Positions 39,480 to 49,643 of a stretch of DNA of 64,000 bases are shown one piece after another. Position 1 is the stretch's first letter. The number at the start of each line of letters is the position of its first letter. The stretch is from positions 1-64,000 of the forward strand of contig NZ_NBXA01000014.1 in assembly GCF_003399625.1 (NCBI RefSeq). The letters are read 5' to 3'. The translations under genes were made by a program, and so were the position numbers. The DNA comes from Subtercola boreus (GTDB taxonomy: Bacteria > Actinomycetota > Actinomycetes > Actinomycetales > Microbacteriaceae). The notes under the pieces are model-generated. The model had not been told where the DNA came from. It did no database searches and was given only the letters and a program-made list of their open reading frames with translations.

Positions 39480-41160
39480 TCCCAGGAATCCCGATGAAGT
39501 CGGGGCTGAGGGGTTCGAGCCCGGCGGGTACGAGCCGGGCGCGTTCGGGAGCGGCGGATCCGAGAGCGACGAGCTGCGCGAGGGCGATGGCGTTCGCGAC
39601 CAGATCGGCTATGGCGACGACCCGGGCGACGGAGTGCACCGACAGCGCTACGACGACGACGGAACGCTCGACGATGACGACGACCATAACGACAACGACG
39701 ACGACGACACCGAGGATCCGAGCGAGTTCGAGATGGCCGACGCCTACGACGAGCAGCTCGTCGTGCGGGCCGGCGGCGGCGCGACGATCGGCGAAGACGA
39801 ACCGGAACTGCCCGACGAATTCATCGAACAGGGCGACGAGGTCTACGCCGCGCTGCTGACCCGTCTGGGCGAAGCGGCCCCCGAACCCCGCCTCGGGGCG
39901 ACCAGGCGTGTGGTGGAACTGCTCGGCGATCCGCACAGGGCCTACCCGATCATCCACATCACCGGCACGAACGGCAAGACGAGCACCAGCCGCATCGCCG
40001 AAAGCATCCTGAGGGCCTACGGTCTTCGAACCGGGCTGTTCACCAGCCCGCACCTCGAACGGCTGAATGAACGGATCGTCATCGACGGCCGGCCCATCAC
40101 GAATGAGGCGCTCGCGGCCAACTGGGCCGACATCCAGCCATTCCTCGCCATCGTGGATGCCGAACTCACCGGTGCCGGTGAGCCCCGCCTCACGTTCTTC
40201 GAGGCGCTCTCCGTGCTCGCGTTCGCGTCGTTCGCCGACGCTCCCGTCGACGTTGCGGTGATCGAGGTCGGGATGGGCGGCGAGTGGGACTCCACCAATG
40301 TCGCCGACGGCCAGGTCGCCGTGTTCACTCCGATCTCGCTCGATCACACCGCCCGCCTCGGCAACACCGTCGCGGAGATCGCCCGCACGAAGTCGGGCAT
40401 CGTCAAGCCGGCCGCCCAGGTCGTCACCGCGAAGCAGCAGCCGGAGGCTCTTGCCGAGCTGAAGCGCGCTGCTGAGCTGACCGAGTCGACGTTCGTCGTC
40501 GAGGGCGACGGGTTCGAGGTCGTGTCGAGCTCTGTCGCCGTGGGTGGCCAGGTCGTCACCATCAAGGGCATCGCGGGAACCTACAGCGAGCTGTTCCTGC
40601 CGCTCTACGGCGACCACCAGGCCCAGAACGCGGCGGTCGCTGTCGCTGCGGTCGAGTCGTTCCTCGGCGGCGGGTCGACGGCGCTCGTCGAAGACGTGCT
40701 CACCGAAGCGTTCAACACCGTGACATCGCCCGGCCGCCTGCAGCTCATCGGCACCGAGCCGACCGTGCTGGTGGATGCCGCTCACAACCCCGGCGGGGCC
40801 GAAGCGCTCGCGGCGGCGCTGAAGCAGTACTTCACGTTCGACAAGGTCGTCGCGGTGATCAGCATCCTCACCGACAAGGATGCCGCCGGAATCGTCCGGG
40901 CACTCGAGCCGGTCGTCTCGGAGTTCGTCGTCACCCGCTCGACCTCCGACCGCGCGATCGACGCCGACGAGCTCGCGAGCCTGGTGGTCGGCATCGTCGG
41001 GGCCGATCGCGTCGTCGTGGAACTCGACCCGCGCGAAGCAGCAGCGATCGCCCGGGAATCCGCGGGTGAGTCCGACAAGGGCGCCGTGCTGGTGACCGGG
41101 TCGATCACTCTCGTGGGCGAGATCATCACCCTGGCAGCCGACGAGGGCTGGAAGCCGTGA
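39472..41160 (+). CDS. folC: folylpolyglutamate synthase/dihydrofolate synthase with long acidic N-terminal extension, 562 aa
   Basis: Adds glutamate to (dihydro)folate using ATP. The conserved Mur-ligase-like core begins near residue 120: P-loop [13 protein letters not shown], then [27 protein letters not shown], and C-terminal [15 protein letters not shown]. The first ~120 residues are an extreme Asp/Glu/Gly-rich extension ([27 protein letters not shown]) not needed by the family, whose usual length is about 430-450. Start ATG 39472 overlaps ileS. A shorter product from an internal start near the core cannot be excluded. Confidence 0.93.
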
Positions 41161-41615
41161 GCGAGCCGCTCGAGGTGGGTGGGGTTCCCGGGCAACCAGC
41201 GCGATCCGGCACACCAGGTCGCGCGCCGCGCCGGCCTGCACGTGCCCCGCGCGCGCCGCGACAGCGCCGCCAGCGGAGCGTGCGCGAGAGCATCTGCTCG
41301 ATCGTGCTGGGTTTCGAGTCGGTCATCATGTTCCTCGCGACCCTCGCCGTGTTCGGGCTGAAGGCCCTGCCGTGGCCTATGGCGCTCGGTGGGGGAGCGG
41401 CGCTCTGCGTGCTGCTGCTCGCCACGATCCCCCTTCTCGGCCGCCCCTTCGGCATCGCCCTGGGGTGGCTGCTCCAGCTGATCATCCTCGCTTCCGCGAT
41501 CCTGGTGCCGCTGATGCTCATCGTTGCGGTGCTGTTCGGCGGAATGTGGGTGTTCGCCGTGGTGAGGGGTGGCATGATCGATCGCGAGAACGCCCGTCTC
41601 GCCGGGCAACCCTGA
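41157..41615 (+). CDS. DUF4233 membrane protein, 152 aa
   Basis: A basic Pro/Arg-rich N-terminus (~1-42) is followed by three to four transmembrane helices (SIVLGFESVIMFLATLAVFGLKAL; MALGGGAALCVLLLATIPLL; ALGWLLQLIILASAILVPLMLIVAVLFGGMWVFAV). The SICSIVLGFESVIMFLA block and position between folC and ndk identify the actinobacterial DUF4233 family, of unknown function. It starts at GTG 41157, overlapping the folC stop as GTGA. Confidence 0.88.
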   Translation: MSEPLEVGGVPGQPARSGTPGRAPRRPARAPRAPRQRRQRSVRESICSIVLGFESVIMFLATLAVFGLKALPWPMALGGGAALCVLLLATIPLLGRPFGIALGWLLQLIILASAILVPLMLIVAVLFGGMWVFAVVRGGMIDRENARLAGQP

Positions 41616-41666
41616 CCCTCACGTCCTGTTCATGATCCAGACCCTCCTGAAGAAAGTAGAACCCCT

Positions 41667-42089
41667 GTGACTGCAAACGTCGAAGAGACACTCGTTCTGA
41701 TCAAGCCCGACGGGGTCGCCCGCAACCTGATCGGCGACATCCTGGCTCGCATCGAGGCGAAGGGCTACCAGCTCGTCGATGTGAAGCTCTTCGAGCCGTC
41801 CCGAGTGCTTCTGGCCGCTCACTACGAGGAGCACGAGGGCAAGCCGTTCTACGAACCCCTCATCGAGTTCATGGAGTCGGGCCCCGTGTTCGCCGCGCGT
41901 GTCGCCGGCAATCGCGTGATCGAGGGTTTCCGCTCGCTCGCTGGCACGACCGACCCCACCACCGCGGCGCCCGGAACGATCCGAGGCGACCTCGGCCGCG
42001 ACTGGGGCCTCAAGGTGCAGCAGAACCTCGTGCACGGCAGCGACTCCCCGGAGTCCGCCGCCCGCGAGCTCGCCCTCTGGTTCGACTGA
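41667..42089 (+). CDS. ndk: nucleoside-diphosphate kinase, 140 aa
   Basis: Transfers the gamma-phosphate between nucleoside triphosphates and diphosphates through a phosphohistidine. Seen are TLVLIKPDGVARNLIG at the N-terminus and the active-site block NLVHGSDSPESAARE with the catalytic His. The length is standard. It starts at GTG 41667; no strong Shine-Dalgarno is present, and a TAGAAC hexamer sits close upstream. It is the last gene of the ileS-folC-DUF4233-ndk run. Confidence 0.97.
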   Translation: MTANVEETLVLIKPDGVARNLIGDILARIEAKGYQLVDVKLFEPSRVLLAAHYEEHEGKPFYEPLIEFMESGPVFAARVAGNRVIEGFRSLAGTTDPTTAAPGTIRGDLGRDWGLKVQQNLVHGSDSPESAARELALWFD

Positions 42090-42095
42090 CCCCGA

Positions 42096-42126
42096 CCCGC
42101 CGGGGGCAGCGCTGCCCGCAGGCGGG
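42096..42126. terminator. GC-rich hairpin between convergent ndk and VKOR genes
   Basis: CCCGCC (42096-42101) and GGCGGG (42121-42126) enclose an exact inner palindrome GGGCAGC/GCTGCCC (42104-42117). There is no T run, so termination is plausible but not certain. Confidence 0.5.
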
Positions 42127-42141
42127 AGCGTGTGTGCGGGC

Positions 42142-42771
42142 TCAGCTGTTGGTGAGTGAGGCGATGACGTCGAGCCGCAGCTGGGCCAGCACGGCCACCA
42201 CGAGGTACGAGACGATCACGAAGAGCCAGAGGAACGGGAAGAACAGCCGCGCAATGCTCCGGGCACCGGCCGGCGCAGGGATGTTGCCCTCACGGAGGTT
42301 GTACACGGTCACGTACCAGAACAGCGGGATGACCACCATCCAGACCACCATGCAGTAGGGGCACAGCGTGCCCAGCACGAAGATGCTCTGGCCGATCAGC
42401 CAGATGACGAACACCAGGGCGAAAACGATGCCGAGGTTGAAGAGGATCCGGAACCAGCGGGCGAACGTTGCACCTGCAAGGATCCCGACTCCCACGACGA
42501 TCACCGCGATGAAGCACGCGACGCCGATGAGGGGGTTCGGGAATCCGAAGAGCGACCCCTGGGGGCTTGCCATGTTCGGGCCGCAGCTGACCAGCACCGA
42601 GATGTTGCACGACGGCACGTAGCTCGGATTGACCAGCGTCTCGATCTTCTCGAGGGTGAGCGTGAAGGAGGCGATCCAGCCGATCACCCCGGCGATCACG
42701 AGGAAGATGGCGAGCCCCACAGGACGCCGCGTGGGCAGGGTTTCTTCGATCACTGTGGCATTCTGCCACAC
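42142..42771 (-). CDS. vitamin K epoxide reductase (VKOR) family membrane protein, about 209 aa
   Basis: VKOR homologues reoxidise the disulfide-forming thioredoxin-like oxidase and pass electrons to quinone. Four to five helices are visible. The two required Cys pairs are present: CNISVLVSCGP in the first extracytoplasmic loop and the CPYC motif in LGTLCPYCMVVW. GTG 42771 (VWQNATVIEETLPTRRPVG) or GTG 42753 is the start; the further frame to 42867 is Arg-rich and overlaps the rne promoter. No DsbA-like gene is adjacent. Confidence 0.9.
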   Translation of the reverse strand: MWQNATVIEETLPTRRPVGLAIFLVIAGVIGWIASFTLTLEKIETLVNPSYVPSCNISVLVSCGPNMASPQGSLFGFPNPLIGVACFIAVIVVGVGILAGATFARWFRILFNLGIVFALVFVIWLIGQSIFVLGTLCPYCMVVWMVVIPLFWYVTVYNLREGNIPAPAGARSIARLFFPFLWLFVIVSYLVVAVLAQLRLDVIASLTNS

Positions 42772-42801
42772 GCCCCAACCGCCCTCTCTGGGAATGCGTG
42801 C

Positions 42802-43066
42802 GATAATGGCAGCATGTCTTCCGGGCCGCGCCCGGTGCGACAGCACAACATGCGCTCGATTGCGCAAAAAGTTTGCCGGGCCACCTGAAGAAGGTGGAAC
42901 GGAGCATCATCAGCAGCACGAAGAACCCGTCCAGAGCTGAAGCCGGACGGTTCGCGTGAAGGATTTGCGGTACCGAAGACGGGGAAGTCTCACTGGAAGC
43001 GGGGCCGCACGAGAGAGTACCCGGCGGGTGGCGCGGTCACCCAGCCCGGCTAGGAGTGCACCAGAA
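42802..43066 (+). promoter_or_regulatory. rne promoter and long structured 5' leader
   Basis: An extended -10 (TGCGATAAT, hexamer 42802-42807) predicts a start near 42814, leaving about 250 nt of untranslated leader. It contains a 6-bp hairpin CCACCT/AGGTGG (42881-42897), a CCGTCC/GGACGG stem near 42928-42951 and a GGGTG/CACCC stem near 43025-43042 ahead of the TAGGAG ribosome site. Long leaders allow RNase E to control its own mRNA in enterobacteria; a similar role here is inference. Confidence 0.55.
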
Positions 43067-45949
43067 ATGGTGGAAGACAACCAACCGGTCAAACGACGCT
43101 CCCGCCTGTTCGGCGGGCGCAGGTCGGCCAAGAAGGCAGCGGAGCTGGCACAGCTAGACGCTGCCTCCGGCGTTCCCGCCGCATCCGAGACTGCGTCGCC
43201 CGAGGCCCCGACGGCCCCGACGCAGCCGCAGACGATGCAGCCGCAAACAGCACCGACCCAGGCAGCACCGGCCCCGACAGAGCCGGCCCCCTCCGCGGCG
43301 GCCGCAACAGATGTGAAGGTCCCCATGACAGATTCGAACGAACCCAACGAGCCCTGGCTCGAACCCGAACTCGGCCAGGCTCCGGCCGCTCCGAGCCAGC
43401 CGGTGCCGCGCACCACCACGTCGCTGCTGTTCCAGGCACCCGACATCCAGTTGCTCCCACCCCGCCCGGGGCAGGGTCGCGACGACGACTGGGACCGCGA
43501 CGATCGCGACAGGGACGACCGTGACAGCCGGGATTCCGTCGACAGGGATGACCGGGGTGGCGACCGCGCCGACACCACCGTTCGCCGCCGCACCCGCAGG
43601 CGGAGTGGCGATGAAAGCCGTCTGCCCGACGATCTGCCGCCGAACACGGTCGTCAAAGTGCGTCCGCCTCGCCAGCAGGCGCCCGCTGCCGAACTGATCA
43701 CCGAGCCCCAGCGCATCAAGGGCTCGACCCGGCTCGAGGCGAAGAAGCAGCGCCGCCGCGACGGCCGCGACGCCGGCCGTCGGCGTCCGGTCATCACCGA
43801 AGCCGAGTTCCTGGCCCGCCGCGAGTCCGTCGACCGTTCGATGATCGTGCGCTCAGCGCACGATCGCATCCAGATCGGCGTTCTCGAAGACGGCGTGCTG
43901 GTCGAGCACTACGTGGCGAAGGCGCAGGACGCCTCGCTCATCGGCAACGTCTACCTCGGCCGCGTGCAGAACGTGCTGCCGAGCATGGAGGCGGCCTTCG
44001 TCGACATCGGGCGCGGCCGGAACGCCGTGCTCTACTCGGGCGAGGTCGACTGGGACGCCGCCGACACCGGCAACCAGCCCCGCCGAATCGAGCTCGCGCT
44101 GAAGCCCGGCGACACGGTGCTCGTGCAGGTCACGAAAGACCCCGTGGGACACAAGGGCGCCCGCCTCACCAGCCAGCTCTCGCTGCCCGGTCGCTACCTC
44201 GTGTACGTGCCCAACGGCAACATGAACGGCATCTCACGGAAGCTCCCCGACACGGAGCGGGCCCGTCTCAAGAAGATCCTCAAGGAGGTGCTTCCCGACA
44301 ACGTGGGCGTGATCGTCCGAACCGCGGCCGAGGGCGCCACCGAGGAGCAGCTCACCCTCGACGTGCAGCGTCTCATCGAGCAGTGGTCCTCCATCAGCGA
44401 CAAGGTGAAGTCCCTGCAGTCGCCCGCGATGCTGCACGGCGAACCCGACCTGCTGGTCAAGATCATCCGTGACGTGTTCAACGAGGACTTCGGCAAGCTC
44501 GTCATCAGCGGGTCGGATGCCCAGGCCACGATCGAGACCTACCTCGCGCAGGTGGCACCGGATCTGGTAGACCGCATCGAGATCTTCGACGGCGAAGGCG
44601 ATCCGTTCGACCGGTTCCGCATCAACGAGCAGATCGAGAAGGCGCTCGACCGCAAGGTCTGGCTGCCGTCCGGTGGCTCACTCGTGATCGACCGCACCGA
44701 GGCCATGACCGTGGTCGACGTCAACACCGGCAAGTTCGTCGGTTCAGGCGGCAACCTCGAGGAGACCGTCACGAAGAACAACCTGGAGGCGGCCGAGGAG
44801 GTCGTTCGCCAGATGCGTCTCCGCGACATCGGGGGCATCATCGTGGTCGACTTCATCGACATGGTGCTCGAATCCAACCGGGACCTCGTTCTGCGCCGGC
44901 TCGTCGAATGCCTGAGCCGCGACCGCACCAAGCACCAGGTGGCGGAGGTCACTTCACTCGGCCTCGTGCAGATGACCCGCAAGAAGCTGGGGCTCGGCCT
45001 CCTCGAGTCGTTCAGCGAGCCCTGCGAGGTGTGTGCGGGCAGGGGCGTGATCGTGCACCACGACCCCACGTCGAAGCACCGCCAGACCCAGACCCCGCAG
45101 CCGGAACAGCGCCGCGGACGAAAGGGTGGCCAGGGTTCGAACGGCAACAACGGCGGCGGCAACGGAAACGGTTCGGGTAACGGCTCGAACGGTGGCAGTG
45201 GTGGCAACGGTGCGTCGAATGGATCCGCCTTCGGCAACGGAGCCTCGAACGGATCGCACCCCGCCGGCGTGACCCACAGCATCACCCCGGCCGCGCAGAG
45301 CGCTCTGGCGAAGATCGCCGCCAGCACCATGGCGTCGGCCGCGGGTCAGAAGCCCGCCGTCGACGTGACGCTGGCCGACTCTGCCGCCGTCGCGGAAGCG
45401 GCGCTGGAGGGAACTCTGCCCACGACAGAGGCTGTCGGATCCGAATCCGGTGTCGGCGCCTTCGGTGAGACCGTCGACACGGCGGAGGCCGAGCCGTCGC
45501 AGCGCTCCCGCAGGAGCTCCAGGCGTTCCCGCAGCCAGCGTGCGGCCGCCAGTGCCGAGGCCGCGAACCAGGATCGGGCAACCGTCGAGGGCGCAGTGCG
45601 TGGCCCGGCGGACGAAGCGGTGGCGGCCCCCGAGCTGACGGCTCCCGAGCTGACGGCCCCCGAGCCCACTCCGGCCGTTTCACCGGAGGAGGCCACCACG
45701 GAGGCCACCACGGTGGCCGAGCCGACCGAGTCGCACCAGGCGCCGGACGCCGCCCACGAGCGGCCGATCATCGACCTCCCGTTGCAGCCCCAGACGCCGC
45801 AGCGCGCCAAGCGCGAGGATGCCGCCAGGCTCCTCGACTCGGTGCTCGAGGCGCTTCCGGAGCCCAAGCAGCCCGGCCAGGGCCGCTCGAGGAGCAGGCG
45901 CGTCTCGACGGCGGCGCTCAGCGCTCCGGTCACGTCCGAGGGCGAGTAG
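43067..45949 (+). CDS. rne: ribonuclease E/G family endoribonuclease, 960 aa
   Basis: Cleaves and processes mRNA and rRNA. A disordered N-terminal extension (~1-250, Pro/Ala then Arg/Asp-rich) precedes the S1 domain (ERDRIQIGVLEDGVLVEHYVAKAQDASLIGNVYLGRVQNVLPSMEAAFVDIG). The DNase-I-like catalytic part has Asp residues in MTVVDVNTGKF and IIVVDFIDMVLESNRD. The zinc-link is EPCEVCAGRG. The tail is disordered: an Asn/Gly/Ser block, Arg/Ser block (SQRSRRSSRRSRSQRAA) and final basic segment. Terminal disordered arms on both sides are typical of actinobacterial RNase E. ATG 43067 follows TAGGAG; the upstream frame to 42956 is leader. Confidence 0.95.
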   Translation: MVEDNQPVKRRSRLFGGRRSAKKAAELAQLDAASGVPAASETASPEAPTAPTQPQTMQPQTAPTQAAPAPTEPAPSAAAATDVKVPMTDSNEPNEPWLEPELGQAPAAPSQPVPRTTTSLLFQAPDIQLLPPRPGQGRDDDWDRDDRDRDDRDSRDSVDRDDRGGDRADTTVRRRTRRRSGDESRLPDDLPPNTVVKVRPPRQQAPAAELITEPQRIKGSTRLEAKKQRRRDGRDAGRRRPVITEAEFLARRESVDRSMIVRSAHDRIQIGVLEDGVLVEHYVAKAQDASLIGNVYLGRVQNVLPSMEAAFVDIGRGRNAVLYSGEVDWDAADTGNQPRRIELALKPGDTVLVQVTKDPVGHKGARLTSQLSLPGRYLVYVPNGNMNGISRKLPDTERARLKKILKEVLPDNVGVIVRTAAEGATEEQLTLDVQRLIEQWSSISDKVKSLQSPAMLHGEPDLLVKIIRDVFNEDFGKLVISGSDAQATIETYLAQVAPDLVDRIEIFDGEGDPFDRFRINEQIEKALDRKVWLPSGGSLVIDRTEAMTVVDVNTGKFVGSGGNLEETVTKNNLEAAEEVVRQMRLRDIGGIIVVDFIDMVLESNRDLVLRRLVECLSRDRTKHQVAEVTSLGLVQMTRKKLGLGLLESFSEPCEVCAGRGVIVHHDPTSKHRQTQTPQPEQRRGRKGGQGSNGNNGGGNGNGSGNGSNGGSGGNGASNGSAFGNGASNGSHPAGVTHSITPAAQSALAKIAASTMASAAGQKPAVDVTLADSAAVAEAALEGTLPTTEAVGSESGVGAFGETVDTAEAEPSQRSRRSSRRSRSQRAAASAEAANQDRATVEGAVRGPADEAVAAPELTAPELTAPEPTPAVSPEEATTEATTVAEPTESHQAPDAAHERPIIDLPLQPQTPQRAKREDAARLLDSVLEALPEPKQPGQGRSRSRRVSTAALSAPVTSEGE

Positions 45950-45957
45950 CCCGCCGC

Positions 45958-46233
45958 TCAGCGGTGCTGCGGACGATCCTTTGCGATCACCCGCAGCCCG
46001 CTGGAGCGGAGCGCCACGACGATCTCCCGCATGGTGGCCGGCCGCGCGCCGGCCGCGACGAGCTCGTCGTAGCGCGAGGCGGGCACGTCGTAGTGGTCCA
46101 GGTCGAAACCGCGTCGCGGGATGCCGAGTGACTCGGCGAACGCGTGCAGCTCGACCAGCGAGGAGTCGCTCACGAGGTGCGACCAGAGTGTGTCATGTGC
46201 GGGCCAGCGCGGCAGATCGATCAGCACGGTCAT
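45958..46233 (-). CDS. DUF4031 domain protein, 91 aa
   Basis: MTVLIDLPRWPAHDTLWSHLVSDSSLVELHAFAESLGIPRRGFDLDHYDVPASRYDELVAAGARPATMREIVVALRSSGLR matches the DUF4031 family, whose conserved W-x-x-x-x-x-x-x-H-L-x-SD and DHYDxP blocks are both present. Function is unknown. It is convergent with rne (8 nt apart) and divergent from rplU. Confidence 0.9.
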   Translation of the reverse strand: MTVLIDLPRWPAHDTLWSHLVSDSSLVELHAFAESLGIPRRGFDLDHYDVPASRYDELVAAGARPATMREIVVALRSSGLRVIAKDRPQHR

Positions 46234-46291
46234 CCTGCAAGCCTACAAACGCCTGCTGTGTAGAATGCTCGAGTGGACACACCGGCTGCGT

Positions 46292-46451
46292 TTGACCCGG
46301 CGCGTGCTACGAAGTAAAGTAGACCGTTGGTGCGTGCTGGCTCTGCCCGCGCACAGTCACTGGGACTTTCCAGAAGCTTTCAATGAATATCAAGGGTGCA
46401 GGCCAACCACTGGTTGGGGCGCAGTCGCCGAGTAGAGAATAGGTATGTGAA
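46292..46451 (+). promoter_or_regulatory. rplU-rpmA promoter and leader
   Basis: TTGACC (46292-46297) and TAAAGT (46315-46320) are spaced exactly 17 nt, a near-consensus housekeeping promoter, predicting a start near 46327 and a leader of about 125 nt before the rplU GTG. The leader contains an AACCACTGGTTGG palindrome near 46404-46416. A second hexamer, TAGAAT at 46261-46266, lies further upstream. L21 leaders are regulatory in some bacteria; nothing here proves it. Confidence 0.7.
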
Positions 46452-46760
46452 GTGGTTTACGCAGTTGTGCGCGCCGGTGGCCGCCAGGAGAAGGTAGAGG
46501 TCGGCACAATCGTCACCCTCGACCGCATCAAGGGCGACAAAGACGGCAACATCCAGCTGGCAGCGGTGTTGCTGGTCGACGGTTCGACGATCACGTCCGA
46601 CTCGACCAAGCTCGCCAAGGTCAAGGTCACCGCTGAGGTCCTCGAAGACCTCCGTGGCCCGAAGATCGTCATCCAGAAGTTCAAGAACAAGACCGGATAC
46701 AAGAAGCGCCAGGGCCACCGCCAGGAGCTCACTCGTGTCAAGGTCACCACGATCAAGTAA
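46452..46760 (+). CDS. rplU: 50S ribosomal protein L21, 102 aa
   Basis: [25 protein letters not shown] and the C-terminal basic block [31 protein letters not shown] are diagnostic of L21, which binds 23S rRNA. Length is standard. It starts at GTG 46452. It is cotranscribed with rpmA 16 nt downstream. Confidence 0.98.
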   Translation: MVYAVVRAGGRQEKVEVGTIVTLDRIKGDKDGNIQLAAVLLVDGSTITSDSTKLAKVKVTAEVLEDLRGPKIVIQKFKNKTGYKKRQGHRQELTRVKVTTIK

Positions 46761-46776
46761 GGGCAGGTAGACACTC

Positions 46777-47061
46777 ATGGCACACAAAAAAGGCGCGAGT
46801 TCCACTCGCAACGGTCGTGACTCCAACGCTCAGCGCCTCGGCGTGAAGCGCTTCGGCGGTCAGGTCGTGTCGGCCGGCGAGATCATCGTCCGCCAGCGCG
46901 GCACCCACTTCCACCCCGGCGTGAACGTCGGGCGTGGCGGCGACGACACGCTGTTCGCCCTCGCTGCAGGTTCGGTCGAGTTCGGCAACAAGGGTGGCCG
47001 AAAAGTCATCAACATCGTCGTGCCGGTTGTCGCAACCGAGCCCGTCGCGGTGCCTGCCTAG
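46777..47061 (+). CDS. rpmA: 50S ribosomal protein L27, 94 aa
   Basis: [62 protein letters not shown] is the L27 signature; its N-terminus reaches the peptidyl-transferase centre. There is no extra N-terminal propeptide as in Firmicutes. A short hydrophobic tail ([14 protein letters not shown]) follows. Confidence 0.98.
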   Translation: MAHKKGASSTRNGRDSNAQRLGVKRFGGQVVSAGEIIVRQRGTHFHPGVNVGRGGDDTLFALAAGSVEFGNKGGRKVINIVVPVVATEPVAVPA

Positions 47062-47081
47062 TCAGGTACCTCATGTTTCGG

Positions 47082-47113
47082 CAGGGGCGGGCTTCGGCTC
47101 GCCCCTGTTTTTT
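47082..47113 (+). terminator. intrinsic terminator after rpmA
   Basis: CAGGGGCGGGC (47082-47092) and GCTCGCCCCTG (47097-47107) form an 11-bp stem with one mismatch around a TTCG tetraloop, followed by six T. It separates rplU-rpmA from obg. Confidence 0.92.
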
Positions 47114-47177
47114 CGTTTCACTGGCACCCGTTTTTTCATTAGACGCGACGAAAGTCGCACCATCGTAAGGAGTGCAA

Positions 47178-48788
47178 ATGGCAACGTTTGTTGACCAGGT
47201 AACCCTCCATCTGCGTGCCGGCAACGGCGGCAACGGTTGTGTGTCGATCAAGCGCGAGAAGTTCAAGCCGCTGGCCGGACCCGACGGCGGCAACGGCGGC
47301 AACGGCGGCGACATCGTTCTCGTCAGCGACCCGCAGACCACGACCATCCTCGACTTCCACCGTCGTCCGCACCGGAGTTCCGAGAACGGCGGCCCCGGTG
47401 CGGGAGATCACAAGAGTGGTTTCACGAGCGAGGAGATGGTGCTGAGCGTGCCGGTCGGCACCGTCGTCAAGAATGCCGAGGGGGAGACCCTCGTCGACAT
47501 GGACGAGCCGGGCATCCGCATCGTCGTCGCGCCAGGTGGCCAGGGTGGGCTCGGCAATGCGGCGCTCTCGTCGAGCAAGCGCAAGGCTCCCGGATTCGCC
47601 CTGTTGGGCACGCCCGGCTGGGAGGGCGACGTCTTCCTCGAGCTGAAGACGGTCGCCGATGTCGCGCTGGTGGGATACCCGTCTGCCGGCAAGTCGAGCC
47701 TCGTCGCCGCGATGTCCGCGGCCAAGCCGAAGATCGCCGACTACCCCTTCACCACGCTGCACCCGAACCTCGGAGTCGTGCAGGCCGGGGAGACCCGCTA
47801 CACGATCGCCGACGTGCCCGGTCTCATCGAGGGTGCCAGCGAGGGCAAGGGCCTCGGCCTCGAGTTCCTCCGCCACGTCGAACGCTGCAGCGCCCTGCTG
47901 CATGTTCTCGACTGCGCGACGCTCGAGCCCGGTCGCGATCCCCTCAGCGACCTCGACATCATCCTCGCCGAGCTTGCCGCGTACCCGGTTCCGGATGGCC
48001 AGCTGCCGCTTCTCGACCGGCCCCAGCTGATCGCGCTCAACAAGATCGATGTGCCGGAGGGCCGCGAACTCGCGGACTTCGTGCGCCCCGACCTCGAGGC
48101 CCGCGGCTACCGCGTCTTCGAGATCTCGACGGTGAGCCACGAGGGACTCCAGCCGCTGTCGTTCGCGCTGGCCGGCGTGGTCGAGACCAGTCGCAGAGAG
48201 GCCGCCACCGAGGCTGCCAAGCCCCGGATCGTCATCCGGCCGAAGGCTGTCGACGATGCCGACTTCCGGGTGGTCGTCGAGGGCGGCTCGTTCGGCAACG
48301 TCTACCGCGTGCTGGGCGGCAAGCCCGAGCGCTGGGTCGCCCAGACGGACTTCACGAACGAGGAGGCCATCGGCTTCCTCGCGGACCGGCTCGCGAAGCT
48401 CGGTGTCGAAGACGAGCTGTTCCGTGCCGGAGCTGTCGGCGGATCCACCGTCGTCATCGGCCCGGGCAACGGCATCATCTTCGACTGGGAGCCCACCCTC
48501 ACGTCGACGGCCGAACTCGTCACCGCCCCGCGTGGAACCGACGCGCGCCTCGACCCGAACAACCGCCGCACGAACCAGACCCGTCGCCAGCGCTACGTGG
48601 AGCTGATGGATGCCAAGGCCGCGGCCCGCGCCGAGCTCGTGCGGGAGAAGGAGGCCGGACTCTGGGGTGACGAGGAGGCCGACGGCCTGACCGAGCCCGA
48701 CTTCGACACCGCGCTGGATGGATCGGGCACGCCGGCACCGTCGGGCGCGTCGGGCTCCGCAGGTTCCGCTTCCGGGGAGCGCGAGTGA
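47178..48788 (+). CDS. obg: Obg GTPase, 536 aa
   Basis: Obg is a ribosome-assembly and stress-related GTPase. The glycine-rich OBG fold is [48 protein letters not shown]. The G domain has G1 [11 protein letters not shown]3 [11 protein letters not shown]4 NKID. A C-terminal OCT domain ([57 protein letters not shown]) and a disordered Ser/Gly tail follow. ATG 47178 has AAGGAG 5 nt upstream. It overlaps proB by 4 nt. Confidence 0.97.
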   Translation: MATFVDQVTLHLRAGNGGNGCVSIKREKFKPLAGPDGGNGGNGGDIVLVSDPQTTTILDFHRRPHRSSENGGPGAGDHKSGFTSEEMVLSVPVGTVVKNAEGETLVDMDEPGIRIVVAPGGQGGLGNAALSSSKRKAPGFALLGTPGWEGDVFLELKTVADVALVGYPSAGKSSLVAAMSAAKPKIADYPFTTLHPNLGVVQAGETRYTIADVPGLIEGASEGKGLGLEFLRHVERCSALLHVLDCATLEPGRDPLSDLDIILAELAAYPVPDGQLPLLDRPQLIALNKIDVPEGRELADFVRPDLEARGYRVFEISTVSHEGLQPLSFALAGVVETSRREAATEAAKPRIVIRPKAVDDADFRVVVEGGSFGNVYRVLGGKPERWVAQTDFTNEEAIGFLADRLAKLGVEDELFRAGAVGGSTVVIGPGNGIIFDWEPTLTSTAELVTAPRGTDARLDPNNRRTNQTRRQRYVELMDAKAAARAELVREKEAGLWGDEEADGLTEPDFDTALDGSGTPAPSGASGSAGSASGERE

Positions 48789-49579
48789 GCCGAGGCTCCA
48801 TCCGCTCCCGGGAGCAGATCCGTGAAGCGGCGCGCGTCGTCGTGAAGGTCGGGTCGTCGTCGATCACCGGAGCGAACACCGGGCACATCGCGGTGCTGGT
48901 CGGTGCGCTCGCCGAACTCCACGGCCGGGGTACGGAAGTCATCCTGGTCTCGTCGGGCGCCATCGCGACGGGCATGCCGTTCCTGAAGCTCGACGATCGC
49001 CCGACCGATCTGGCGACCCAGCAGGCCGCCGCCGCTGTAGGGCAGAACCTGCTCATCTACCGCTACCAGGATGCGCTGAGGCCGTTCAGTATCGTGGCGG
49101 GCCAGGTTCTGCTCACAGCCGGCGACCTCGAGAACCCCAGCCATCGCAGCAACGCCCAGCGCGCGATGGAGCGGCTGCTGAAGCTCCGGATCCTGCCGAT
49201 CGTGAACGAGAACGACACCGTGGCGACGCAGGAGATCCGGTTCGGTGACAACGACCGGCTCGCCGCTCTCGTCTCCGTGCTGGTGAAGGCCGACGTGCTC
49301 GTGCTGCTCTCCGACGTGGATGCGTTGTACACCCGCCCTCCCTCTGAGCCGGGCGCCGTCAGGATCGTCGACGTGCCGGTCGGAGACCTGCTCGCCGATG
49401 TCACGTTCGGCGACGTCGGCGCGGCGGGCGTCGGAACCGGGGGAGCGGCGACGAAGGTCTCCGCCGCCCGGCTGGCAGCGGATGCCGGCACGGCCGTGCT
49501 CGTGACCTCGGCCACCCTCGTGACCGAGGCTCTGGCAGGGCAGCCGGTCGGCACCTTCTTCACACCGGCGTCCCCGTAG
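48785..49579 (+). CDS. proB: glutamate 5-kinase without PUA domain, 264 aa
   Basis: First step of proline synthesis, phosphorylating glutamate. The amino-acid-kinase fold shows [58 protein letters not shown] and [26 protein letters not shown]. The protein stops where the kinase domain ends; the C-terminal PUA domain found in E. coli ProB (about 367 residues) is absent, a known short form. It starts at GTG 48785, overlapping obg as GTGA. Confidence 0.95.
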   Translation: MSRGSIRSREQIREAARVVVKVGSSSITGANTGHIAVLVGALAELHGRGTEVILVSSGAIATGMPFLKLDDRPTDLATQQAAAAVGQNLLIYRYQDALRPFSIVAGQVLLTAGDLENPSHRSNAQRAMERLLKLRILPIVNENDTVATQEIRFGDNDRLAALVSVLVKADVLVLLSDVDALYTRPPSEPGAVRIVDVPVGDLLADVTFGDVGAAGVGTGGAATKVSAARLAADAGTAVLVTSATLVTEALAGQPVGTFFTPASP

Positions 49580-49643
49580 GAGTTGTCCACAGATCCTGGT
49601 GGCTCCGGCCGGCTGGCAGAAGGGGAGTCCTAGAATCGTGAGC

